A DNA stretch of 64,000 nucleotides from JAYWGN01 sp043778255 (GTDB lineage Bacteria; Bacteroidota; Bacteroidia; Chitinophagales; Chitinophagaceae): assembly GCA_043778255.1 (NCBI GenBank), contig JAYWGN010000030.1:38591-102590 (forward strand), given 5' to 3'. A program made the translations under genes and the position numbers. Under the pieces are notes generated by a model that saw only the letters and a list, made by a program, of their open reading frames with translations, was not told the DNA's origin and did no database searches. Numbering within the stretch: the first letter of the stretch is position 1; each line of letters begins with the position of its first letter. Of the stretch, positions 1 through 8,731 are shown in pieces.

Positions 1-542
1 ACCAAAATACTAGTGAAATAAAACAAGAAGTTGTACATGTAAAAGCTATAATAGATGAAGTAGTGGAATTATACAGCTTACCTATAAAGTCAAAAAGTAT
101 TAATTTCCAAGTTGAAAATCCTTTAAATGCCTTTGTATCATTTAACAAACCAATGTTGCACACTGTACTACGTAACTTAATATCTAATGCTGTAAAATTT
201 ACACCGATAGGTGGAAAAACAAAAATAGTAGTACTCCCCGTTAATAATAATATAAGGATACAAGTATGTAACGAAGTGGACAATGTAACTGATGAAACAA
301 TTGAAAAACTGAATAGAAATATTGATATATTACAAAATGGTACTGCTGGCGAATGTGGCTCTGGCTTTGGCTTGGTGGTGGCAAAAGATTTTTTAGAAAG
401 TAACAATACCCAACTAGTATTTAACCAAAAAAATAATAAAATAGTAATTGCTGAATTTGTTGTAAAAGGTTATAATAACACCAAATTAAAAGCAGTAACA
501 ACCAAGCAAATGCCAAATTACACTATTGCATTTGCAAGGTAA
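1..542 (+). CDS. Sensor histidine kinase, C-terminal ATPase part (5' end outside window)
   Basis: This is the C-terminal end of a sensor histidine kinase that would bind ATP and phosphorylate its own histidine in a two-component system. The frame is open from base 3 of the window, so the gene starts upstream, and the GTG at 63 is internal. The HATPase_c N box is clear (LRNLISNAVKFTPIGG), and so is a G2-type glycine loop (GSGFGLVVAKDFLE) near the C terminus. The usual G1 box (DxGxG) is not recognisable between them, where the sequence reads QVCNEVDNVTDETIEKL. The visible residues before the N box probably belong to the dimerisation helix and linker. The phospho-acceptor histidine, sensor domain and any response regulator are out of view, so the signal is unknown. 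The family call is firm; whether it is an active kinase is uncertain because of the G1 loss. Confidence 0.85.
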   Translation, partial: QNTSEIKQEVVHVKAIIDEVVELYSLPIKSKSINFQVENPLNAFVSFNKPMLHTVLRNLISNAVKFTPIGGKTKIVVLPVNNNIRIQVCNEVDNVTDETIEKLNRNIDILQNGTAGECGSGFGLVVAKDFLESNNTQLVFNQKNNKIVIAEFVVKGYNNTKLKAVTTKQMPNYTIAFAR

Positions 543-664
543 CTAGGTTGCTCATCAATTTATAATTAAGTTAAAGTTAGGCCACTCTATTTTTATTTAC
601 ATAAAAAAATTGTATTATTGTGTAGCACATTACATTTTTTTTTGTACCACAAAAAAATAAAAAT

Positions 665-1561
665 ATGATTGATACTAAATTTGTTGATATTAACAACTCA
701 CCAATAAACATAGCAAAGCAACAAGCTATTCAATTTGAACGTAGTAAAAACAGTAAAGCTTTACTATATACTATTGTAATAGCAGCTATTTTATTTATAA
801 TATTTATTACCGTATCATGGCAAAAGCCCGAACCTGAATTGCCGCTTAAAGAAGACCTGGTAGAAATTGCCATAAGCGATGATATTGTAAACTTAGGAAA
901 CCAAATGGAAGGCAAAGGTGATATACAACCCTTAGCCAAAGGCGATTATGCACCACTTGACCCTGCTCCAGTAAGCACCCAGCCCGAACCCAACACTACC
1001 CCACCCGACGACCCATTAGTGGACGATAATAATAATGAAGAACCCACTACTGTAAACAAACCAACTGTAAAGCCACCAGTTACAAGAGTAAACCCTAAGC
1101 CTGTAAGTAGTACCATTGCTACCAACCCCAAACCTAACCCAACACCTGCTCCACCACAGCCAAAAGGATTATTTAAAAAAAATAATGGAACTGGAACAGG
1201 TGGCAATAATGCCACTACTAATAATGATAGTTACAGCCAAGGCAATACAAATGGTAATGGCGATAAAGGCGAATACAATGGCTCACCTACTGGCAGCGGA
1301 AGCCGAATTACAAATGCTAACCCAACCAACCGTGGCGAAATAGAAAGATTAGCCGAACAAAGCGGCACTAACTATAAGGGCAAAGTAAAACTTGTAGTTA
1401 GGGTTGATGAAAATGGAAATGTAACACAAGTGTTACAAAATTCGCCATCGCCAGCAAGTAAAGAAGCCAAAACATTTGCTAACCAAGTAGCTTACAAACT
1501 CAAATATACCAAAGGTGCTGATGGTAGAAATATTCAATTCACTCTCGATTTTGATTTTTAG
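665..1561 (+). CDS. TonB-like energy transducer protein
   Basis: A 298-aa inner-membrane protein with TonB architecture. It has a short cytoplasmic N terminus, one hydrophobic helix at about residues 33-52 (LLYTIVIAAILFIIFI), a long Pro/Thr/Asn-rich periplasmic spacer (about 60-215) and a small folded C-terminal domain (about 220-298) containing GKVKLVVRVDENGNVTQV, typical of TonB C-terminal domains. TonB proteins pass proton-motive-force energy from ExbBD to outer-membrane receptors such as SusC-type transporters. No exbB or exbD lies next to it here, and the C-terminal domain lacks the classic YP motif, so it may be one of the several TonB paralogues common in Bacteroidota. The spacer is low complexity, with PKP and NPKP runs followed by Asn/Gly/Thr-rich sequence. 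The partner receptor cannot be told from context. Confidence 0.8.
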   Translation: MIDTKFVDINNSPINIAKQQAIQFERSKNSKALLYTIVIAAILFIIFITVSWQKPEPELPLKEDLVEIAISDDIVNLGNQMEGKGDIQPLAKGDYAPLDPAPVSTQPEPNTTPPDDPLVDDNNNEEPTTVNKPTVKPPVTRVNPKPVSSTIATNPKPNPTPAPPQPKGLFKKNNGTGTGGNNATTNNDSYSQGNTNGNGDKGEYNGSPTGSGSRITNANPTNRGEIERLAEQSGTNYKGKVKLVVRVDENGNVTQVLQNSPSPASKEAKTFANQVAYKLKYTKGADGRNIQFTLDFDF

Positions 1562-1567
1562 AACTAT

Positions 1568-1575
1568 TATATTTG
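1568..1575 (+). promoter_or_regulatory. Putative Bacteroidota -7 promoter element (TATATTTG)
   Basis: TATATTTG fits the TAnnTTTG -7 consensus known for the Bacteroidota primary sigma factor and ends 13 bases before the ATG at 1589. No convincing -33 TTTG at the usual spacing was seen, so this rests on the -7 match and its position. Confidence 0.4.
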
Positions 1576-1588
1576 CCTAAAACAATGT

Positions 1589-2179
1589 ATGGCAAATGCA
1601 CTTACCAAACTACAATTAGAAGAAGAAAAAACAGTTGCATACCTCGCCATAAGAGATGAGTTAAAGACTGGACAACTAGTATTTTGCTCAGGCAAGTATT
1701 TGTTTTCGGGCATTATACAAAGGCTTACCAAAAGTGTATGGAGCCATGTAGCCATTATATACAAAGATGAAAAATTAGGACGTATACTCATACTAGAAGC
1801 TGAACCTCAAATAGGTATTAGGCTTATACCCTTATCAAAATATTTGAAAGATTATAAAGGCACTAATAAACCCTACAAAGGACTAATGTATATAGCCGAT
1901 ATGAAAGAGGCATTTACAGCACATCAGTTAAATAGTGCCATTAGCTTTGGGCTTGATGAACTTACCCGACCTTATGACAATTGGGAAATTATAAGAATTA
2001 TGCTTAGGATATTATTTAGGGTAGGCAAACGAGAAAGAAACCGCAACTATATTTGTTCAGAATTGGTGAGGGAAGCATTTGCCAAAACAGGTTTGCACTT
2101 TCCGTTAACCAACAGCTTTATAAGCCCTCAGGGCATTTGGACAGATAGACGAGTAGAAAAGAAATATAGAATACTTTGA
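1589..2179 (+). CDS. YiiX/YebB-like permuted NlpC/P60 cysteine hydrolase
   Basis: A 196-aa protein resembling the circularly permuted papain-like NlpC/P60 hydrolases of the YiiX/YebB group. The motif order is diagnostic: a GQLVFCSG strand (about residues 28-35), the catalytic His in VWSHVAIIY (about 50-58), an ILEAEP segment, and the nucleophile Cys late in the chain in YICSELVREAF (about 152-162). Members cleave amide or thioester bonds in peptidoglycan peptides or lipids; the substrate here is unknown. No signal peptide is seen, so it may be cytoplasmic. It is close downstream of the TonB-like gene but has its own TAnnTTTG element, so it is probably a separate unit. A second ATG four bases upstream is in another frame. 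Family call good, function inferred. Confidence 0.75.
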   Translation: MANALTKLQLEEEKTVAYLAIRDELKTGQLVFCSGKYLFSGIIQRLTKSVWSHVAIIYKDEKLGRILILEAEPQIGIRLIPLSKYLKDYKGTNKPYKGLMYIADMKEAFTAHQLNSAISFGLDELTRPYDNWEIIRIMLRILFRVGKRERNRNYICSELVREAFAKTGLHFPLTNSFISPQGIWTDRRVEKKYRIL

Positions 2180-2180
2180 G

Positions 2181-2417
2181 GATTTTTGATTTTTGATTTT
2201 TGATTTTTTGACTCTTTTGACCCATTTGACCCATTTGACCCATTTGACCCATTTGACTCATTTGACTCATTTGACTCATTTGGTTCATTTGACTTATTTG
2301 ACTCATTGACTCATTTGACACATTTGACTCATTGACTCATTTGACTTATTTGACCCATCTGACTCCTTTGACCCATTTGACCAATTTGACTCATTTGACT
2401 CATTGACTCATTTGACT
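2181..2417. repeat. Intergenic tandem repeats: 7-bp (GATTTTT)n, then 9-bp (CATTTGACY)n
   Basis: The whole space between the hydrolase and the next gene is repetitive. It begins with a few GATTTTT units (2181-2209) and continues with about twenty imperfect copies of a 9-base unit such as CATTTGACC or CATTTGACT up to about 2417; some copies are shortened to CATTGACT. Read on the minus strand it encodes an artificial Met-Ser-Gln ladder because 9 is a multiple of 3. Short related GTCAAA-type units recur on the opposite strand near 38310, so this is a dispersed spacer family. Function unknown. Confidence 0.9.
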
Positions 2418-2469
2418 GCTTTTGTGTAATAATTCCATTAGCTGCATCTTACTTTAAAATAATAAAAAG

Positions 2470-3429
2470 ATGCAACCCTTACAACTTATAATTGATAGCC
2501 CTTGTACCCAAAACTGGGATACTATGCTACCCCAAACCAATGGCAAACATTGCAACCAATGCAATAAAACTGTTGTGGATTTTACTTACATGACCGATAA
2601 TGAAGTATTGCACTATTTTACCAACAATACAAACCAAAATATATGTGGACGATTGGCTGAAAGCCAATTAAATAGAGATGTTGCTTTGCAACTACCAATG
2701 GTAAATAACCCTAGTAAGTGGTACTTAAAGTATGTAGCTTTAAGTTTATTATTTGTAAATAATTATAAAGCTAATGCCCAAATGGGCAAAATTAGACTAC
2801 CTGAAAAAGTATGCAATAAGGATACCATAATGCCAAAAATAAGCACTAAAAATTTACAAGGTAAAATAGTTAGTACAAATGTAAAAAGTGTAGCAAAAGC
2901 AAATATAATGTTGGGAGGAGTAAGATGTATAAATAAAGATATAAAACCCTTACTAATAGTTGATGGTAAAATAACAGCACTTGGAGATATAAATATAATA
3001 AATCCGAATGTAATAGAGGCTGTAAGCATACTAAGTACCGCTGCTACTACTGCATTATATGGACCAGATGGAGTTGGTGGAGCATTGTTGGTTACTACCA
3101 AAAAAATTACTCCGCTCAAAAAAATGATTAAAAAAGTAAAAGATACTATTACGATACAAAAGCATTTAAGCAAACCAACCATAAAGGTATTTCCTAACCC
3201 AGTTAGTATAGGTAGTATAGTTAGTGTTGTTAGTAACAATATAACTAATAACAATTGTAACCTTTCAATATATAATAGCAGTAGGCAATTAATAGAAACA
3301 TTTAACCTAAATACTAATAATAAATTTACATTTACAATAAGTAGTAAATACAGTACAGGCCTATATTACATACAATTAGCAAATAGCAATAATGTTATTT
3401 TGCATTCGCAAAAGTTTATAGTGTTATAA
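2470..3429 (+). CDS. Hybrid protein: four-Cys N-terminal domain, plug-like domain and T9SS type A tail
   Basis: A 319-aa protein with an unusual mix of parts. Residues 1-65 hold four cysteines (C12, C28, C31, C59; CNQC spacing) as in small metal-binding domains seen at the N termini of some Bacteroidota membrane proteins. Residues 84-104 form a hydrophobic segment ending KANAQ, which looks like a signal peptide but sits internally. Residues about 160-212 resemble the TonB-receptor plug as found in SusC proteins (PLLIVDG, then ALYGPDGVGGALLVTTKK). Residues about 239-319 are a T9SS type A sorting domain (KVFPNPVS, then STGLYYIQLANSN). There is no beta-barrel, so it is not a receptor. It may anchor in the inner membrane with its C terminus in the periplasm, or be cleaved after NAQ and exported. 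It is convergent with the following giant gene across a shared terminator. Function unknown. Confidence 0.75.
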   Translation: MQPLQLIIDSPCTQNWDTMLPQTNGKHCNQCNKTVVDFTYMTDNEVLHYFTNNTNQNICGRLAESQLNRDVALQLPMVNNPSKWYLKYVALSLLFVNNYKANAQMGKIRLPEKVCNKDTIMPKISTKNLQGKIVSTNVKSVAKANIMLGGVRCINKDIKPLLIVDGKITALGDINIINPNVIEAVSILSTAATTALYGPDGVGGALLVTTKKITPLKKMIKKVKDTITIQKHLSKPTIKVFPNPVSIGSIVSVVSNNITNNNCNLSIYNSSRQLIETFNLNTNNKFTFTISSKYSTGLYYIQLANSNNVILHSQKFIVL

Positions 3430-3453
3430 ATCTTACTTATTTTAACAAAAATA

Positions 3454-3490
3454 AAAAAGGTCAACCTACATTATATAGATTGACCTTTTT
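3454..3490. terminator. Bidirectional rho-independent terminator
   Basis: Perfect 11-base inverted arms, AAAAAGGTCAA at 3454-3464 and TTGACCTTTTT at 3480-3490, with a 15-base loop. The A-run on one side and T-run on the other let it serve both converging genes, which stop at 3429 (+) and 3522 (-). Confidence 0.85.
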
Positions 3491-3521
3491 GTTGCAAAAG
3501 CATTTTTTCGTTACTTGTAAT

Positions 3522-6500
3522 TTATTCTATTATTAATTTTACATTGGTAGTAGTAGTATAGTAAGTACTATTTACTTTTAATATATATACACCATTAGCC
3601 ATATTGTTAGTTCGGTTAAATTGTACAAGTTGGTTAGGTTGTGCATTTACAACTTGTTGTGTATGTATTAATTTACCAGCAGCATCAAATAATTGTAAAG
3701 TGTAGTTACCTTTTGCAGCTGCTCCAAGTTCAATATTAGCTACATTTTTTACAGGGTTAGGGTATATGGCTATAGTACCTACATTATTGTTTCTTATAGT
3801 TATAATGTTACTGTATTTGTATGCACCATCTTTGTCTACTATTTTAAGTTTTATATAATACACTGCAGCAGTATAATTGTATAAGGTGTTATCGTAACTA
3901 TTGCTGTATTGGTTTTTTGCAGTTACTGCACCAGCATAAGTATAATTAGCACCATCTATACTGTAATATATTTCATACTTATTAAGGTTTACTTCATTCT
4001 CCGATTTCCAACTTAATGCAATATTATTACCCACTCTACTACCAGTAAAGTTAAGTAAGCCTACTGGCAAAGCAAGTGATGAACCTACAGGGATTACATA
4101 AGCTGCAACATTACTAATATTTCCATTATTATCAAATGAGGTGTAATTAAATATTACATCGCCTATAAATGTTGGTTCTGGATCAAATCGTAGTGCAGCT
4201 GCTTGTGTAGCTGTAAGTGGTATACCTCCTGGGTTAGCAGCAAGTACTGCAGCTGTTAAGTCGGCAAAGCCACCACTACAAGTAGCGCCAGCCGGTGTAG
4301 GGTTAGCTACAGTACCACAGGGTACACTTAGTACACCTTGAGTAGTAGCTGGTAAGCTATTAATACTGTATGATGCAATAGTACCATCAGCATCATTAGC
4401 TACTAAACCAGATATTGCTGTTGCTCCACTTGTATTTAACAATTTACTTGAAAGTATATCATTACTAACTGGCGGCTGACCAGTAATAGGAATTGTATAA
4501 GTTGTACTACTACTTATAGCACCGCTGTTATCAGTAGCGTGGTAGTTGAACAATACATTACCTGAGTAATTGCCCGATGGGTCAAATTGAGGGAGTGCAG
4601 CTTGAGTTGGAGTAAGCGGAATACCATTAGGGTAATTAGCTAATATAGCTGGTGTTAGCTCTTGATAGCCACTAACACAAGTGCCACCAATTAATGTAGG
4701 GTTTGCTACTGTACCACAAAGTACACTAAGTACACCTTGGGTTGTTGGTGGCAAAGTTTCAATTTGGTAGCTTACAACAGTACCATCGGCATCGCTACCC
4801 ACTAAAGTTGGTATAGTAGTGGCTACATTAGTTTGTGGCATTGCAGGAGCCACTACAGGGTTAGCTACTGGTGGAGTACTTGTAACTGGTATAGTATACG
4901 TAGCAAAATTGCTCATATTACCACTATTATCAGTTGCAAAATAATTAAAAGTACTTGTACCTGAGAATGTTGCCATTGGGTCAAATTTTAATGTTGCAAT
5001 TTGAGTAGTAGTAAGTACAATATTACCTCCATTGGCGGCTAATACTGCTGCTGTTAAATCTTGAAAACCACCGCTACATGTAGCACCTGTTAAGGTAGGG
5101 TTTGCTACAGTGCCACAAGCAATACTTAATATGCCCTGACTTGCCAAAGGAACACTTGTTATTGTGTAATTAGCAATAGTACCATCTGGGTCGGTAGCAA
5201 CCAAATTCATTACTGGTATTGCACCATTAGTTGATGGCATGGCTGGTACAATTATGTTTTGTGCTATTGGAGGTAAGTTGCCTACACCCGATATTGGAAT
5301 ATTAAATGTAGCTACATTACTATTGTTACCACTATTATCAGTAGCACTATAAGTAAAGTTAACCACACCTGTATAGTTAGCAGCAGGGTCAAATTGTAAA
5401 GCACTCATTTGTGTATTAGTAAGTGGCAAACCATTAGGGTAATTGGCTAATACTGCAGCTGTAATATCTTGAAAACCACCAGTACAAGTAGCACCAATAA
5501 GTGTAGGGTTTGCTACCGTACCACAAGCAGTACTTATAGCACCACTAGTAGGAGCAGGTATTGTAAACAGAGTGTACCCTACTATTGTTCCATCGGGGTC
5601 GGTGGAGTTAAGTGGAGCTATGCTTGTAACACCATTGGTATTAGGCATTACTGCAAATGTAATATCGTTACTAATTGGCGGTTGGTTAGGTATAGTAATA
5701 TTGTAATTGGCTATGCTACTTACCAAACCATTATTGTCGGTTGTATTGTATGTAAATGGTGCAGCACCACTATAACCTGTAGTAGCAGCAAACCTTATAC
5801 CTGCAGCTTGGGTTGGTGTAAGCACTATATTATTTGCATTAGCCGTTAATACAGCAGGAGTTAAATTTTGAAAGCCACCACTACATGTAGCACCTGTAAG
5901 TGTAGGATTTGCTACCGTACCACATGGCACACTAAGTACACCTTGTGCAGCAGTAGGTACTGTACGTATATTAAAACTAGTAACTGTACCATCGGCATCA
6001 GTACCACTAAGCGGTACTATTTGGGCGGCAGCCCCATTAAATGGTGCAACAGTGTTAATATTAATTGCAGTGGGTGGTGTATTAACTACTGGTATGGTAT
6101 ATACAGCAGGATTACTTACCAAACTTGTATTATCAGTAGCAAAATAATTAAATGTTGCTGTACCTATAAAGCTTGGGGCAGGGTCAAAACGTAATGTATT
6201 TATTTGAGTAGTGGTAAGTACAATATTTCCACCATTTGCAGTTAGTACTGCTGCTGTTAAATCTTGAAAACCACCGGTACAAGTAGCACCAGGCAATGTA
6301 GGGTTAGCTACTGTGCCACAAGCTATACTTACTACCCCTTGTGCTAGTGGAGGCACACTTGTAATAGTGTAACTTGCAACTGTACCATCTAAATCACTAG
6401 CTCGTAATGGAGGTACAGCAACCGGACCAAGGCTATTATTAATAGGTTGTGCAGTTATATTATTAGCTAATGGCGGACGAACTACCGTAGCAGTAGCAGT

Positions 6501-8603
6501 AACTGGTATGGTATAGTTAGCAACATTGCTTAGGTTACCACTATTATCAATAGCACTATAGTTAAATATTGCATTACCCGTAAAAGCAGCTGTTGGGTCA
6601 AATAATAAACCTGCTTGCTGTGTAGCTGTAAGTGGTATACCACTTGGGTAGTTACTTAATACAGCAGCATCAAGCACTTGAAAACCTCCTGAGCAAGGTG
6701 AACCAACAAGTGTAGGGTTAGCTACAGTACCACAAGGTACACTTAATACTCCTGAGGCAATAGTAGGTAAAGTATTAATAAAGTAACCACTTATTGAACC
6801 ATCAATATCAACAGAGTTCAAATCGCCTATGGCAGTTGGTCCATTAGTATTTATCATACTATTTTCCATTATATTATTACTAACTGGCGGCTGAGCCGTT
6901 ACTGGTAATACATAAGTTGCTATATTGCTTACATTGCCTACATTATCGGTACCAGTAAATGTAAATTGTGCATTACCTGTAAAGTTAGCTACAGGGTCAA
7001 ACCTCATAGTAGCTATTTGTGCTGGTGTAAGTACTATACCTCCTGTGCCACTGTTTGCAGCTAATACTGCAGGTGTAAGGTTAGCAAAACCACCTGTACA
7101 AGTAGCACCTGGCGGAGTTGGAGCAGCTACGGTACCACAAGGTACACTTAGTACACCTTGGGTAGCAGCTGGTACAGTTTTAATTGTATAAGCAGTTACT
7201 GTACCATCGGGGTCACTTGCTGTTGGCGATGGTATTGCAGTAGCACCGTTACCTTGAGGCATTGGTGTATTTATAAAGTTATTGGCCACTGGTGGCAAAC
7301 ATTTACTACCTGTTAAATTAATGGTAATTGGTGTAGCATCTTTTGGGTTAAATGTAGTAGGGTCGTTACTTGGCTCATTTGGGCCACCTAATACAGTGCT
7401 TATCCCTTTTAGGTATGCCTGTTCGTTAGTAGTAAATGAGCTATTAAATTTACGAGAATCAACCTCAACTTGTAGGCTAAAGCTATTTTGACCAACGGGA
7501 ATATTTAACCCTGTTATATTAACTACATTATTAGTACCACCACCGTCGTTGCTTAATGTAACTACTACAGCACCACCATAAGTAGCTTGTAGTTGGGTTT
7601 GTAAGGTAGCTACGTTAAAAGCGTATGATAAACGAACATCAATTGTATCGCTAAAAGTAATATTTATAGCACCACCATTGCTATAGTTACGTGGAGTAAA
7701 TGTGTATCGGAATGTATCAACACCACATTTTGGAATATTAAGTAACGGGGTTGATACTTGCCTATCTAAACTAATTCTAAATGCACACTCACAACCGTCT
7801 GATTGGGATACTGAGATATCCGGTAACCCGTATTGTGTAGCTAATCCTGTAAGTTTATCAATTGCAAATATTCTGTCTTGTGGACCTCCTAGGGTGCTAG
7901 AACCATAACCAAACAATTGTGCTCTTTCATTAAAAAACAATGAGCCTAGCGTATAGGCTTGGGCTGCACCTCGCTTTACTAATGTAGGTGTAGCTGTAGT
8001 TACATTTGTAATTTCATATAATCCTAACGGCGAAGCAGTTGCACCCGTTGGATGATACCAGCAATAAATTCTATTAGTTATTGGGTCAACACTAATGTCG
8101 CCCCATATAACTGCATCGCCACTAACAAAACCATTAATTAACTTAGGAAATCCTGCTACAGCAGTTGGTGTTCCAGTACTTAAATCAATGGCATAAATGT
8201 TAACCCTGCCCGAAGCATCTGCTGTTCCATTTTCCAATATATACATAATACCATTTCTATCAACACCTGCATTATTTCTGTCAACGGTTGGTTGAGAGGC
8301 TAATGGGAATGTTGTATAGTTACCCGAAGCATCTACCCTTAGTAGTGTAAATGTGGCAGCACCCCACTGTTGGGTCCATATATAACCATTGTACTGTACT
8401 GTAGCATTAGTATTTTGGTTAGGTGTTACTGTTAGTGGATTAGTTAAATTTATATCGTTAGGTATAAAGTTAACTTTACTAATAAATGTACTTGGTGCAA
8501 CTTGGCGAGTTAATAAAAAGTCGCCGTTACAAGGGAATGTTTGAGCTTTCACTGTATTAAATAGAGTGAATGTTAACAAAAGTAGGAGGATGATGTTTTT
8601 CAT
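3522..8603 (-). CDS. Giant secreted repeat protein with T9SS type A sorting domain
   Basis: A 1693-aa exported surface protein. It begins with a signal peptide (MKNIILLLLLTFTLFNTVKAQ). Residues about 22-280 look like a beta-propeller-type domain (NGDFLLTRQV, YNGYIWTQQWG, VDPITNRIYCWY). A Cys-containing linker follows (GCECAFRISLDRQVSTP). Eight tandem domains of about 130-135 aa span about 434-1504, each opening PPxxNxI, then DxDGTxxxY, a CGTVANPTxxGATCxGGF disulfide-like pair, FDP and TDNxGxxSN. A short fibronectin-like region (SWKSENEVNLNKYEIYYSIDG) precedes the C-terminal sorting domain (AIYPNPVKNVANIEL ... GVYILKVN). Such proteins are secreted by the T9SS and attached to or released from the surface, often as adhesins. 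The gene stands alone and ends at a shared terminator. The repeat domain resembles cadherin/Ig-like domains but I cannot name it. Confidence 0.9.
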   Translation of the reverse strand: MKNIILLLLLTFTLFNTVKAQTFPCNGDFLLTRQVAPSTFISKVNFIPNDINLTNPLTVTPNQNTNATVQYNGYIWTQQWGAATFTLLRVDASGNYTTFPLASQPTVDRNNAGVDRNGIMYILENGTADASGRVNIYAIDLSTGTPTAVAGFPKLINGFVSGDAVIWGDISVDPITNRIYCWYHPTGATASPLGLYEITNVTTATPTLVKRGAAQAYTLGSLFFNERAQLFGYGSSTLGGPQDRIFAIDKLTGLATQYGLPDISVSQSDGCECAFRISLDRQVSTPLLNIPKCGVDTFRYTFTPRNYSNGGAINITFSDTIDVRLSYAFNVATLQTQLQATYGGAVVVTLSNDGGGTNNVVNITGLNIPVGQNSFSLQVEVDSRKFNSSFTTNEQAYLKGISTVLGGPNEPSNDPTTFNPKDATPITINLTGSKCLPPVANNFINTPMPQGNGATAIPSPTASDPDGTVTAYTIKTVPAATQGVLSVPCGTVAAPTPPGATCTGGFANLTPAVLAANSGTGGIVLTPAQIATMRFDPVANFTGNAQFTFTGTDNVGNVSNIATYVLPVTAQPPVSNNIMENSMINTNGPTAIGDLNSVDIDGSISGYFINTLPTIASGVLSVPCGTVANPTLVGSPCSGGFQVLDAAVLSNYPSGIPLTATQQAGLLFDPTAAFTGNAIFNYSAIDNSGNLSNVANYTIPVTATATVVRPPLANNITAQPINNSLGPVAVPPLRASDLDGTVASYTITSVPPLAQGVVSIACGTVANPTLPGATCTGGFQDLTAAVLTANGGNIVLTTTQINTLRFDPAPSFIGTATFNYFATDNTSLVSNPAVYTIPVVNTPPTAININTVAPFNGAAAQIVPLSGTDADGTVTSFNIRTVPTAAQGVLSVPCGTVANPTLTGATCSGGFQNLTPAVLTANANNIVLTPTQAAGIRFAATTGYSGAAPFTYNTTDNNGLVSSIANYNITIPNQPPISNDITFAVMPNTNGVTSIAPLNSTDPDGTIVGYTLFTIPAPTSGAISTACGTVANPTLIGATCTGGFQDITAAVLANYPNGLPLTNTQMSALQFDPAANYTGVVNFTYSATDNSGNNSNVATFNIPISGVGNLPPIAQNIIVPAMPSTNGAIPVMNLVATDPDGTIANYTITSVPLASQGILSIACGTVANPTLTGATCSGGFQDLTAAVLAANGGNIVLTTTQIATLKFDPMATFSGTSTFNYFATDNSGNMSNFATYTIPVTSTPPVANPVVAPAMPQTNVATTIPTLVGSDADGTVVSYQIETLPPTTQGVLSVLCGTVANPTLIGGTCVSGYQELTPAILANYPNGIPLTPTQAALPQFDPSGNYSGNVLFNYHATDNSGAISSSTTYTIPITGQPPVSNDILSSKLLNTSGATAISGLVANDADGTIASYSINSLPATTQGVLSVPCGTVANPTPAGATCSGGFADLTAAVLAANPGGIPLTATQAAALRFDPEPTFIGDVIFNYTSFDNNGNISNVAAYVIPVGSSLALPVGLLNFTGSRVGNNIALSWKSENEVNLNKYEIYYSIDGANYTYAGAVTAKNQYSNSYDNTLYNYTAAVYYIKLKIVDKDGAYKYSNIITIRNNNVGTIAIYPNPVKNVANIELGAAAKGNYTLQLFDAAGKLIHTQQVVNAQPNQLVQFNRTNNMANGVYILKVNSTYYTTTTNVKLIIE
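4090..7300 (-). repeat. Eight tandem ~400-bp coding repeats
   Basis: Within the 1693-aa gene eight copies of a unit of about 400 bp follow one another, visible by recurring CAAGTAGCACC, GTACCACA and TACACCTTG strings on the plus strand. They are diverged rather than identical, so the expansion is not recent throughout. Each unit encodes one ~130-aa domain with one conserved Cys pair. Confidence 0.9.
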
Positions 8604-8731
8604 AACTTATAGAACGTTATTTGTGTCCAAATAATTGCATCCAACCGTAATTTTTTTTGAAAAAACTCGTAATATTACAATCAAATTACAATTGAACTAC
8701 ACATATACACAATAATAGTAAAGTGAAAATA

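Noticed and set aside
2118..2321. Minus-strand ORF encoding a Met-Ser-Gln ladder
   Set aside because: The 9-bp repeat is a multiple of three and creates the ladder; it also overlaps the hydrolase gene.
5469..6194. Plus-strand ORFs rich in Cys, Tyr, Ser and Thr opposite the 1693-aa gene
   Set aside because: Shadows of the coding repeats; biased composition and no motif.
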